Notes under the pieces: model-generated
Database searches by the model: none
The model's input: only the letters and a program-made list of their open reading frames with translations
What the model was told of the DNA's origin: nothing
Assembly: GCA_020353135.1 (NCBI GenBank)
Contig: CP070688.1
Coordinates: forward strand, 391,946-397,208
DNA: 5,263 nt
Direction of reading: 5' to 3'
Source: Chloroflexota bacterium
GTDB lineage: Bacteria > Chloroflexota > Anaerolineae > Promineifilales > Promineifilaceae
Shown here: in pieces, positions 1 to 5,263 of the stretch
How the letters are laid out: every line of letters starts with the position of its first letter
How positions within the stretch are numbered: position 1 is the first letter of the stretch
Position numbers and translations under genes: made by a program

Positions 1-1039
1 CCTTGGCCTCGGGTAGCGGCCAATCCTCAGGGGGCGCCGCCTCGGGCTCGGGCAGGGCCGTGATCGGCCGGGCCTGGACGATGGACAGTCGGCCGGCGGC
101 TAGGGTCCATTCGACATCAACCGGGCACTCGTATAGCGCTTCGATCTTGCGTCCCATCCGGGCAAGCTCGGCCACCTGGTTGTCACCTAGTACAGGGGAG
201 AGGCGCATCGCTTCGGGAACCGGCCGGGTCTCGATGCCGCCATTCAGCCCCACCGTCATAACCCGCTTGTCTACCACCTGTCGATCCAGGATTCGGCCGG
301 TTGCCTTGTCCACCGTTAGCGTATCTGGCGTCACCTGACCGCCGACGATGGCTTCGCCCAATCCCCAGGCGGCGTTAATGAGCATCTGGTCATGCCGGCC
401 GTTCAAAGGGTTGGCGGTGAAAAGGATGCCGGCCGCCTCGGCCGGGATCATGAGCTGGACCACCACGGCCAAGCTCAATCTTTCGGAGTCAACGCCGTGG
501 CGAGCACGGTAGGCGATGGCACGGTCGGTCCATAAGGAAGCCCAACAGCTGCGAACCATTTCAAGCAGGGCTGCAATACCCTGGATATTTAGATAGGTTT
601 CCTGCTGGCCGGCAAAGGACAGCTCAGGCAGGTCTTCGGCTGTGGCAGAGGAACGGACGGCGACAGCCGGGTTGATGCCCGGTAACTCTTCGTAGGCCTG
701 GGCAATTTCGTAGGCGATATCATCAGGTAGCTGGGCTTGGTTCATCAGCTCCTTAATATAATCTGAGGTCGCCTTCAGGCTGGCTGGTTGGTTGACGTCC
801 ACCGTCGCGAGTGCGTGCATGATAGGTTCCTGAAGCCCGTTTTGGGCGACAAAAGAGCGATAAGCGGCCGTGGTGACATGGAATCCCCCAGGGACCGGCA
901 AGCCATTGGCGGCTAGTCGGGCCAACGAGGCGCCTTTGCCGCCGGCAGCCATCAGAGTTGCCCGCGAATCATCTAGCGCCAGGATGAGCTCCTCGTCCAT
1001 GCGCTTAAGTTTACTGGTCTTTACTGTTTGAGTCACCAT
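1..1039 (-). CDS. PEP synthase / rifampin-phosphotransferase-like enzyme, N-terminal ATP-binding domain (C-terminus outside window)
   Basis: The visible 346 residues are an ATP-grasp-type PEP/pyruvate-binding domain (PPDK_N family). Enzymes of this family use ATP to phosphorylate a swivelling histidine domain, which passes phosphate to pyruvate (PEP synthase) or to a drug (rifampin phosphotransferase, Rph). Seen: GGKGASLARL (33-42), P-V-P-G-G-F (48-53), AVRSSATAEDLPE (127-139) followed by FAGQQETYLN, LFTANP (206-211), NAAWGLGEAIVGGQVTPDT (222-240), VEWT (309-312) and VQARPIT (321-327). The ATP-site Lys35, Arg129, Glu310, Gln322 and Arg324 are all present, so this domain looks intact. LFTANP resembles Rph-type proteins more than classical PpsA, but the deciding substrate and histidine domains are beyond the window edge. 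The ATG at 1039 is chosen because GGGAGG lies 5 nt upstream. An in-frame ATG at 1000 is a weaker alternative. The start overlaps the preceding small gene by 29 bp. The family is secure; the substrate is not. Confidence 0.93.
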   Translation of the reverse strand, partial: MVTQTVKTSKLKRMDEELILALDDSRATLMAAGGKGASLARLAANGLPVPGGFHVTTAAYRSFVAQNGLQEPIMHALATVDVNQPASLKATSDYIKELMNQAQLPDDIAYEIAQAYEELPGINPAVAVRSSATAEDLPELSFAGQQETYLNIQGIAALLEMVRSCWASLWTDRAIAYRARHGVDSERLSLAVVVQLMIPAEAAGILFTANPLNGRHDQMLINAAWGLGEAIVGGQVTPDTLTVDKATGRILDRQVVDKRVMTVGLNGGIETRPVPEAMRLSPVLGDNQVAELARMGRKIEALYECPVDVEWTLAAGRLSIVQARPITALPEPEAAPPEDWPLPEAK

Positions 1040-1334
1040 TGGTTCCTCCCTTTGAATTACCTTGCTCTGAGCGCTCCTGCTCCAGGATCGCCACAGGCTC
1101 TAGTCGTTGTACATAAAGAATGATTAGGTTCAGATTCCAGATCCGGCCGAGCAGACTACGCAGCGCTGCCTGATCCCTGATTGGCCCGACCAACAACGTC
1201 CTGGGTTCACCTTCCTCTTCACCAATCACATTGATCGACAGCCCATTTAGCCATTCTGACCAGGCCGGCGAGAGCTTGCCAGCCAGCTGGATGGCGTAGA
1301 TCGCTTCACAATCCAGTCGTTCAGGATTCTTCAT
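1011..1334 (-). CDS. Small conserved protein of unknown function ('GPIRDQAALRSLLGRI' type)
   Basis: From the ATG at 1334 this encodes 107 residues. The core, roughly residues 13-76, has YAIQLAGKLSPAWSEWLNGL, a short acidic loop (GEEEGEP), then TLLVGPIRDQAALRSLLGRI and NLNLIILYVQRL. I recognise this pattern (G-x-L-x-x-x-W-S-x-W-hydrophobic-x-G-L, then T-x-L-x-G-P-x-x-DQAAL-x-x-LL-x-x-I) from small uncharacterised proteins widespread in Chloroflexota and Actinomycetota. No biochemical role is known to me. The hydrophilic tail, about 25 residues rich in Gly, Ser, Asn and Glu, is not part of the core. The start at 1334 is preferred because the family core begins a few residues after it and a weak GATGGA precedes it. 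An ATG at 1412 would add 26 residues but has no Shine-Dalgarno and directly follows an in-frame TGA. No signal peptide or membrane segment is visible. It overlaps the downstream enzyme by 29 bp, so coupling is likely and a role linked to that enzyme is possible (inference). Confidence 0.8.
   Translation of the reverse strand: MKNPERLDCEAIYAIQLAGKLSPAWSEWLNGLSINVIGEEEGEPRTLLVGPIRDQAALRSLLGRIWNLNLIILYVQRLEPVAILEQERSEQGNSKGGTNGDSNSKDQ
1045..1050 (-). promoter_or_regulatory. Strong ribosome binding site of the PEP-synthase-like gene
   Basis: The minus strand reads AAAGGGAGGAACCAATG, with GGGAGG 5 nt before the start codon at 1039. It lies inside the 3' end of the preceding small gene, where the same bases encode Lys-Gly-Gly-Thr. 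This fixes the enzyme's start and suggests that ribosomes finishing the small gene reinitiate here. Confidence 0.8.
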
Positions 1335-1631
1335 GGTTCCATCACGTAGCAATTCTGTATGAGTAGTCTGAAGCCAGTCTTCGCCTGCGTTGACTCCGAA
1401 CGTCTCGCTCATTCGAGTTCATAGAGGCTTTGGATTTGTAAAATACGCCAATGTTTTCCATCTGTGGTTGAGCTAGATTTATGGTGACTCCCATTGTCTG
1501 GCAGTCATCATAGCTAACCGCCGCATTGCCGCTCGGAACAACATCCCGATATTGAAGCGCTATAGGGTGCGGGCAAATTCTTGTCCGGGTGCCTTTCGCG
1601 ATCAATCATCCGGGACAACTAGAAAGTTGGT
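1335..1631. other. Gene-poor spacer between the beta-helix gene and the small gene
   Basis: About 300 bp without a convincing gene, visibly more AT-rich than the flanking enzyme and regulator genes. It holds a possible 3' stem-loop after the beta-helix gene (1581-1618) and an imperfect dyad, CCCGATA-N9-TATAGGG (1545-1567). The small gene and the enzyme are probably transcribed from a promoter here, but I could not identify a convincing -35/-10 pair. If the small gene starts at 1412 instead of 1334, the spacer shrinks to 219 bp. Confidence 0.5.
1581..1618 (-). terminator. Possible 3' stem-loop of the beta-helix gene, lacking a U-tract
   Basis: On the minus strand, TTGTCC-C-GG and CCGGACAA can pair as an 8-bp stem with one bulged C, beginning 13 nt after the stop codon of the beta-helix gene. 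The 21-nt loop contains the palindrome TCGCGA. Only a short T triplet follows, so a classical intrinsic terminator is doubtful. It may instead stabilise the mRNA end or be a protein-binding site. Confidence 0.25.
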
Positions 1632-2954
1632 TCATGATATTGCTTCAGCATAAGGCTCGTGTTGCCCTTTCGGCTTCAACCGCCAAGAACGATGCCTGAA
1701 ATAGATCGCCAGCGCCAAGAGCAAGCAAAAGATCGACGCGAGGGGCAAAAAGAACCTGAGCAGGAGGGGCAATGCCCATTTCGCCACTTCCCAGCGAGAT
1801 AGCAATTCGATAGTTGCTGGTTGGACTACGCCTCGGGTAAGTTGCGCATCCGGAGCGTGATATAAGGGTTCCTGTCCATTCATGGGTTTGGAGTCAAGAT
1901 ATAGTCTACCATCGATGGTCGAGTGACTATCCAGGGTAGCACTCCCCTCGGTCAAGAAGACATCACCGTTGATTTGGGCGCCTGGGTCGAGGTGTAGGTT
2001 ACCTGAGAGTAGAACGATGTCGCCATTCAGAGCGGATGCTCGAGCCAGGTCCGCCGCGCCAGAAGATAGGAGTGATTTCCCGCATACGGCAGCCTCCTCC
2101 CCAAGGTTCATATCGCTGCCAAGGAAGAGCACTTCTTCCTGCACAGCAGAGCCGGAAGCCAGGTCTAATCCGCCACCGACCAGAATTGCTTTGCCTTGGA
2201 CAGTAGCCTCTTCTCCCAGGACCATGCCGGCAGCCACCAGCATGGCATTGCTTTGCAGAAGGGCGCTGGAGGCCAGTTTTGCTCCGGAGCCGACCAACAT
2301 CGCCGTGCTATGTACGGTAGCCCCTTCTCCAACGGACAAACCACTACCCGTCACCATTGCTCTGCCTTGTACCGTCGCCTCGTCTCCAAGGTCTATGCCT
2401 GCGCCAAAGACCAGGGCATTGCCCCGCAGCGAGGCCTTATCTCGGAGTTTTGCATCAACAGAGACGGCAACAAAGAGATTGTGGCTGCTAGCTCCCCGCT
2501 CAAGAAGCAGACGCTCAGCTAGCAAGACAGCAGAATGGCGAATAGTGGCTCCGGGTTGTAGCCGCAGAGAACCATCGAAGAGATAGATGTCGCCGTTTAG
2601 CGTGGCGTTTTCTCCGAGCGTCAGGCTATTATTGAATAGGACGACAGGACCGGTGATGGTCACATCGTTTTCAACGACCAGTTCACCTTGCCTGGAAATG
2701 ACAGGTCCTATCCAATGAGACTCTTCCTGAAAGGTTGCCGAGGCATCATCACGGATGATCAGTATGCCCCAACGCTTGTGATTGGCTTCCAAGAGAAACG
2801 GCTTTTCTTCGCTTGAGACGACGATCACGCTGAAACTAAGGGTCAGAAAAGCACACACTAGCGCCGGTAAGAGCAGGGCCAGGACGGGGAGCGCGGCACG
2901 CCGCCCGCTCCTCTTGGATTGAGCAGATGATTGTGAATTAGCTGGTATATTCAT
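1632..2954 (-). CDS. Membrane-anchored bactofilin-like beta-helix repeat protein
   Basis: A 440-residue protein, apparently complete. Layout: a short basic N-tail (K14-R19), hydrophobic segment 1 (about 20-47), a linker, a repeat region (about 72-356), a linker, hydrophobic segment 2 (about 393-418) and a basic C-tail (R420 to K429). The positive-inside rule predicts both tails in the cytoplasm and the repeats outside the membrane. The repeats are exactly 19 residues long, with a hydrophobic-x-L-G-E-x-A-T-V-x-G pattern. This resembles the right-handed beta-helix rungs of bactofilins (polymer-forming cytoskeletal proteins) and the exported repeat proteins of Chloroflexota. No catalytic motif is visible, and a structural, scaffold or filament role in the envelope is inferred. 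Segment 1 is long and lacks a clear signal-peptidase site, so an uncleaved anchor is more likely than a signal peptide. The ATG at 2954 is chosen because GGGGA lies 6 nt upstream. The in-frame ATG at 3038 has no ribosome binding site and would put an odd 28 residues before the membrane segment. The gene lies 151 bp downstream of the LAL regulator on the same strand. Confidence 0.85.
   Translation of the reverse strand: MNIPANSQSSAQSKRSGRRAALPVLALLLPALVCAFLTLSFSVIVVSSEEKPFLLEANHKRWGILIIRDDASATFQEESHWIGPVISRQGELVVENDVTITGPVVLFNNSLTLGENATLNGDIYLFDGSLRLQPGATIRHSAVLLAERLLLERGASSHNLFVAVSVDAKLRDKASLRGNALVFGAGIDLGDEATVQGRAMVTGSGLSVGEGATVHSTAMLVGSGAKLASSALLQSNAMLVAAGMVLGEEATVQGKAILVGGGLDLASGSAVQEEVLFLGSDMNLGEEAAVCGKSLLSSGAADLARASALNGDIVLLSGNLHLDPGAQINGDVFLTEGSATLDSHSTIDGRLYLDSKPMNGQEPLYHAPDAQLTRGVVQPATIELLSRWEVAKWALPLLLRFFLPLASIFCLLLALAIYFRHRSWRLKPKGQHEPYAEAIS
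1887..2684 (-). repeat. Fourteen tandem 19-residue (57-bp) coding repeats
   Basis: Residues 91-356 divide without any insertion or deletion into 14 units starting at residues 91, 110, 129, 148, 167, 186, 205, 224, 243, 262, 281, 300, 319 and 338. Examples are GIDLGDEATVQGRAMVTGS and GMVLGEEATVQGKAILVGG. Position 4 is mostly Leu, position 5 is often Gly, positions 8-10 are often A-T-V, and position 12 is Gly in most units. A degenerate unit at residues 72-90 shares G-P-V in the same places and makes a fifteenth (to position 2741). The units differ at the DNA level, so this is an old, diverged array and not a recent slippage product. Confidence 0.9.
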
Positions 2955-2960
2955 GCCATT

Positions 2961-2965
2961 TCCCC
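2961..2965 (-). promoter_or_regulatory. Ribosome binding site of the beta-helix gene
   Basis: The minus strand reads CTGGGGAAATGGCATG, with GGGGA 6 nt before the start codon at 2954. It selects this start over the upstream in-frame ATG at 3038, which has no purine-rich site. Confidence 0.65.
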
Positions 2966-2975
2966 AGAATTCTGC

Positions 2976-2996
2976 ATTGCCAAGAAGCTTGACAAT
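2976..2996. promoter_or_regulatory. 21-bp imperfect palindrome in the 5' leader (operator or RNA hairpin)
   Basis: Plus strand: ATTGCCAAG, spacer AAG, CTTGACAAT. The 9-bp arms match at 8 positions. In the minus-strand transcript the single mismatch becomes a G-U pair, giving a continuous 9-bp stem with a 3-nt loop that ends about 10 nt before the Shine-Dalgarno. A third related half-site, ATTGTC, lies at 3014-3019. It could be a dimeric repressor operator overlapping the possible -10, or a leader hairpin affecting translation or mRNA stability. Confidence 0.45.
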
Positions 2997-3021
2997 AGAG
3001 GTCAGATTCACGCATTGTCTT
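2992..3021 (-). promoter_or_regulatory. Possible promoter of the beta-helix gene
   Basis: The minus strand carries AAGACA (3016-3021), an 18-nt spacer, and TATTGT (2992-2997): 4/6 plus 4/6 matches to the sigma-70 consensus. The predicted start of transcription would be near 2985, about 30 nt before the start codon. The match is modest and the sigma-factor preferences of this organism are unknown. Its -10 overlaps the 21-bp palindrome. Confidence 0.25.
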
Positions 3022-3056
3022 AGGACACACGATAGCATAAGCGAGTGTGGCCGCGC

Positions 3057-3076
3057 ATCGACCTAAAGTGGTAGAT
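3057..3076. promoter_or_regulatory. 20-bp dyad with lux-box-like geometry between regulator and beta-helix gene
   Basis: Plus strand: ATCGACC, TAAAGT, GGTAGAT. The 7-bp arms match at 6 positions around a 6-bp AT-rich centre. Dimeric LuxR/NarL-type HTH proteins often bind 20-bp dyads of this shape. It sits just after the stop of a LuxR-family gene and about 112 bp before the start codon of the next gene, a plausible distance for an activator site. No binding partner can be assigned from sequence. Confidence 0.35.
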
Positions 3077-3105
3077 AGGGGGTATTTTCGGCTGCTGGTG
3101 TACGA

Positions 3106-5263
3106 TCAGGTAGTGGAGAGCGCTGCTCTTCCATTGCCGAGGATGCCTAGCTCGTGAGCTCGGCTCACGGCGCCAGCCCGATTCCTGACCGCCAGCTTGC
3201 CGTAGATATTGCGGGTATGGACCTTGACCGTACTCACTGAAATGACCAGTATGTTGGCGATCTCCTGGTTGGACAGGCCCTTGTCGATCAGAGCCAGTAC
3301 TTCCAGCTCCCGGTCAGTTAGCGGCTGAATCAGTGGTGCCTCGGCCGCGTTGTCTGGGAATGCTGGCGTAATCCTAGTTGCCGGTGGCGCCCCGAAACCG
3401 GCCAGAAGCAGGCCGATGTATGCCGGTTCGAGCTGGCTGTTGTCATCATGCTCCGCTAACCGGCTTTGAAGCTTGCTCAGCAAGCGGGCCATTGGCTGGC
3501 CCTCGTCCAGAAAAAGGCGCTGGAAGCCCCCTGGCTGGGCTAGGCGCAACGCCTGGCTAAGGGCTCGCAGTGCAGCCCTACCCTCGCCCATTGCCTGAAG
3601 CGCCAGGGCGGTCAAGGCCTGCACCTCAATAACAGCTCGAATCCGCTCCCTACGCTCCAGAAGAGGGAGGGCAAGCGCCAGCTGGGCCAATGCCCGTTCC
3701 GGCTCATCCTCAGCCAGCAATAGCCGGGCAAAGACGACAAGTTCATATTTCCGCTGGCGGCTGGCCAGGCTCTGGTCCTCGTCGAGCAAGGTCTCGTCAG
3801 AGTGACTGGTCCGGTCAAAGCCGGCCTCCCGAGCCCAGCGCCACGCTGCGGCCGTCCTGCCCTGGGCAATGGCCAGGCGTGCCCGAACCAGCTTGACCAG
3901 CCAGTCATCCACATCCGTAAAGTCGGTCCGCCGGGCGATCTCCATCGCTTCTTCCAAGATCTGCTGGGCACCTGCCTCATCGCCCTGCCTTTGGCGCATC
4001 ACAGCCAGATTGGCGTAGCTGTCCAGGGCGGCCAGAGAAGACCACTGGCGGGACAGATGGTGGCCCAGCGTCAGATATCTCTCGGCCGCTTGGAGATCGT
4101 TCCATTCCAGCGCTATCTCGCCTAGTCCGTTCAACGCGGCGCCGGCGATAGGCAGATATTGCCCATCTGGCAGTGTCGCCAAGTCTAGCGCCCGCAGATA
4201 GAGGTCCTTCGCTTCGGGTAGGCGGCCGGCGATGTGGCGGAGCTCACCCTGGTCGCACAGGGCCAGAACCAGCAGGGTCACGTTGCCGGTGGCTTTGGCC
4301 TGGCGGGCCATCTCTTCAAACAAGAGGGCCCCATCAGTCAAGTCCGCTTGTCGCGTCCCGGCGACGGCCAGCAGCCAGGTGGCCATACCGCGCAGGTAAA
4401 CCTCTTCTTCTGGCAATGTCGCCAGGGCTTGGCGAGCCAGCCGGGCCGAACGCCGGTAGTGCCCTTGGACAAGATCGATATAGGCGTGGAGTGGGAGTAC
4501 CTGAGGGAACAGCCGTTCAGCTTCGGCGCCACTCTCAGGCAGCCAGGCGTGGATGATGTGCAACGGCTGGCCATGGAGCAACAGGCTCCAGGCCAGATAG
4601 ACCGCGAGCGAACGATGGCGCCGCAATTCCTCTTCCGGCAACCGTTTCAGCCAACCGGTGAGCGTGTCGAATTGGCTGCGCATGAGCATTTCGTTTGCTG
4701 TCCCTTCCAACAACAGGGCGGCTTGCTCGAAATCGTCCCCCTCAAGCGCATGGTCAATGGCTTGCTCCCCTAGCCCCTGCTCCTCAAACCATCTACTGGC
4801 CCGGCGGTGCAAGTCCGGGAGCAGATCCGGATGGCTAAGCCGCAGACGCTGCCGTAGCAAATCGGCAAAGAGCCGGTGATAACGGTACCAACGCCGCACG
4901 TCGTCCAGAGGCAACAAGAAGAGATTCCGTTCAGCCAGCTCTTCCAGCGTCTCGCGGCCGTCATCACGGCCGGTCAGGGCGTCGCACAAAGGACCGCAGA
5001 GCCGATCAAGGATTGATGTGCACAAGAGAAACTCCTGAAGGGCCTGTGGTTGCCCGCCCAAAACCTCCTCCTGCAGGAAATCGGCGATATATTCCTGGGT
5101 GCCGGTCAAACCAGCAATAAACTCCCTCGCGTTCTCCTGGCGCTGCAGTGAAAGGGCTGCAAGCTGCAGGCCGGCCGGCCAGCCTTCGGTTATCTCCCAC
5201 AGTGTTCGGATGTCTTCAACCGACAAAGAGCTTCCTCCAGCTCGCTGCAGGAATGACGCTGCC
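3106..5263 (-). CDS. LAL/MalT-type LuxR-family transcriptional regulator (N-terminus outside window)
   Basis: The frame is open through the right edge: AASFLQRAGGSS precedes the TTG at 5226, so that TTG is an internal Leu and not a start. The 718 visible residues begin in the winged-helix part that follows the STAND-type ATPase, with the family's characteristic TEGWPAGLQLAALSL (25-39). A long helical region with TPR-like pairs follows, for example around RLPEAKDLYLRALDLA and GDEAGAQQILEEAMEIA. The C-terminus (648-718) is a LuxR HTH: LTDRELEVLALIDKGLSNQE, then IANILVISVSTVKVHTRNIYGKL. Members of this family are roughly 850-900 residues, so about 150-200 N-terminal residues with Walker A and B lie outside. 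Such proteins bind ATP and an inducer and oligomerise to activate transcription. The inducer here is unknown, and MalT itself (maltotriose) is only a structural relative. No frameshift or internal stop is seen. The gene ends 151 bp before the beta-helix gene on the same strand. Confidence 0.93.
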   Translation of the reverse strand, partial: AASFLQRAGGSSLSVEDIRTLWEITEGWPAGLQLAALSLQRQENAREFIAGLTGTQEYIADFLQEEVLGGQPQALQEFLLCTSILDRLCGPLCDALTGRDDGRETLEELAERNLFLLPLDDVRRWYRYHRLFADLLRQRLRLSHPDLLPDLHRRASRWFEEQGLGEQAIDHALEGDDFEQAALLLEGTANEMLMRSQFDTLTGWLKRLPEEELRRHRSLAVYLAWSLLLHGQPLHIIHAWLPESGAEAERLFPQVLPLHAYIDLVQGHYRRSARLARQALATLPEEEVYLRGMATWLLAVAGTRQADLTDGALLFEEMARQAKATGNVTLLVLALCDQGELRHIAGRLPEAKDLYLRALDLATLPDGQYLPIAGAALNGLGEIALEWNDLQAAERYLTLGHHLSRQWSSLAALDSYANLAVMRQRQGDEAGAQQILEEAMEIARRTDFTDVDDWLVKLVRARLAIAQGRTAAAWRWAREAGFDRTSHSDETLLDEDQSLASRQRKYELVVFARLLLAEDEPERALAQLALALPLLERRERIRAVIEVQALTALALQAMGEGRAALRALSQALRLAQPGGFQRLFLDEGQPMARLLSKLQSRLAEHDDNSQLEPAYIGLLLAGFGAPPATRITPAFPDNAAEAPLIQPLTDRELEVLALIDKGLSNQEIANILVISVSTVKVHTRNIYGKLAVRNRAGAVSRAHELGILGNGRAALSTT

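Noticed and set aside
3..338. Plus-strand frame of 111 residues at the left edge
   Set aside because: Antisense to the conserved ATP-binding domain of the PEP-synthase-like gene; Ser/Gly/Arg-rich with no family resemblance.
1342..1605. Minus-strand open frame of 87 residues starting at a TTG
   Set aside because: It overlaps the small conserved gene in another frame, has no ribosome binding site, no recognisable motif and an Arg-rich end typical of chance translation.
1616..1629. Short hairpin with 5-bp arms AACTA/AGTTG-like just after the beta-helix stop
   Set aside because: Only about 5 bp of stem with a 4-nt loop and no T-tract; expected by chance.
1969..2586. Long plus-strand frames opposite the beta-helix gene (also 2196-2522)
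   Set aside because: They are antisense images of the 57-bp repeats: the apparent Ser/Pro/Arg repeats follow from the coding strand's periodicity.
2955..3038. Upstream ATG at 3038 as the start of the beta-helix protein
   Set aside because: No Shine-Dalgarno, it would cover the promoter and palindrome region, and it adds an unrelated 28 residues before the membrane segment.
3034..3039. TATGCT on the minus strand as a -10 element
   Set aside because: No acceptable -35 hexamer lies 16-18 bp upstream.
3026..3049. CACAC...GTGTG inverted repeat as a terminator of the LuxR-family gene
   Set aside because: Only 5-bp arms with a 14-nt loop and no T-run on the coding strand.
3378..4967. Several open frames on both strands inside the LAL regulator gene
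   Set aside because: GC-rich shadow frames rich in Arg, Pro, Gly and Trp, overlapping a clearly recognised gene, with no motif of their own.
5224..5226. TTG at 5226 as the start of the LuxR-family gene
   Set aside because: The frame continues upstream with family-like sequence and the protein would lack its ATPase domain. The gene simply runs off the window.

Overview
All genes read on the minus strand, so the transcriptional order runs from high to low coordinates. Four genes are visible: the 3' part of a large LuxR-family ATPase-type regulator (open at the right edge), a membrane-anchored beta-helix protein of bactofilin-like type, a small conserved protein of unknown function, and the 5' part of a PEP-synthase/rifampin-phosphotransferase-like enzyme (open at the left edge). 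No RNA gene, insertion sequence, CRISPR array or integration site is visible. The organism is probably a member of the Chloroflexota (Anaerolineae/Caldilineae-like). This is inferred from the large LAL/MalT-type regulator with the TEGWxAGLQLA motif, an exported repeat protein of the 'polymer-forming' kind, and the small 'LLVGPIRDQAALRSLLGRI' protein, all common there. Other phyla, such as Actinomycetota, are not excluded.

Right part (3106-5263): the regulator's P-loop ATPase core lies outside the window. What remains is the end of the ATPase-associated winged-helix part, a long helical TPR-like sensor region and an intact C-terminal LuxR HTH. After its stop comes a 151-bp gap that is rich in structure: a 20-bp dyad with lux-box-like geometry (3057-3076), a possible promoter (2992-3021) and a 21-bp dyad (2976-2996) just upstream of a good ribosome binding site.

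Middle (1632-2954): a 440-residue protein with one membrane segment at each end. Between them is an almost purely repetitive extracytoplasmic region: at least 14, probably 15, consecutive 19-residue rungs with no insertion or deletion. Part of it also shows a two-rung (38-residue) alternation. This is the most unusual object in the window.

Left part (1-1334): after roughly 300 bp of gene-poor sequence comes the small protein. It overlaps the PEP-synthase-like enzyme by 29 bp, and the enzyme's strong Shine-Dalgarno sits inside the small gene, so the two are probably translationally coupled. A working model, which is inference, is that the LAL regulator may control the adjacent beta-helix envelope gene through the dyads between them, while the small protein/PEP-enzyme pair is a separate unit. 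I see no clear evidence that the whole window forms one defined novel system.
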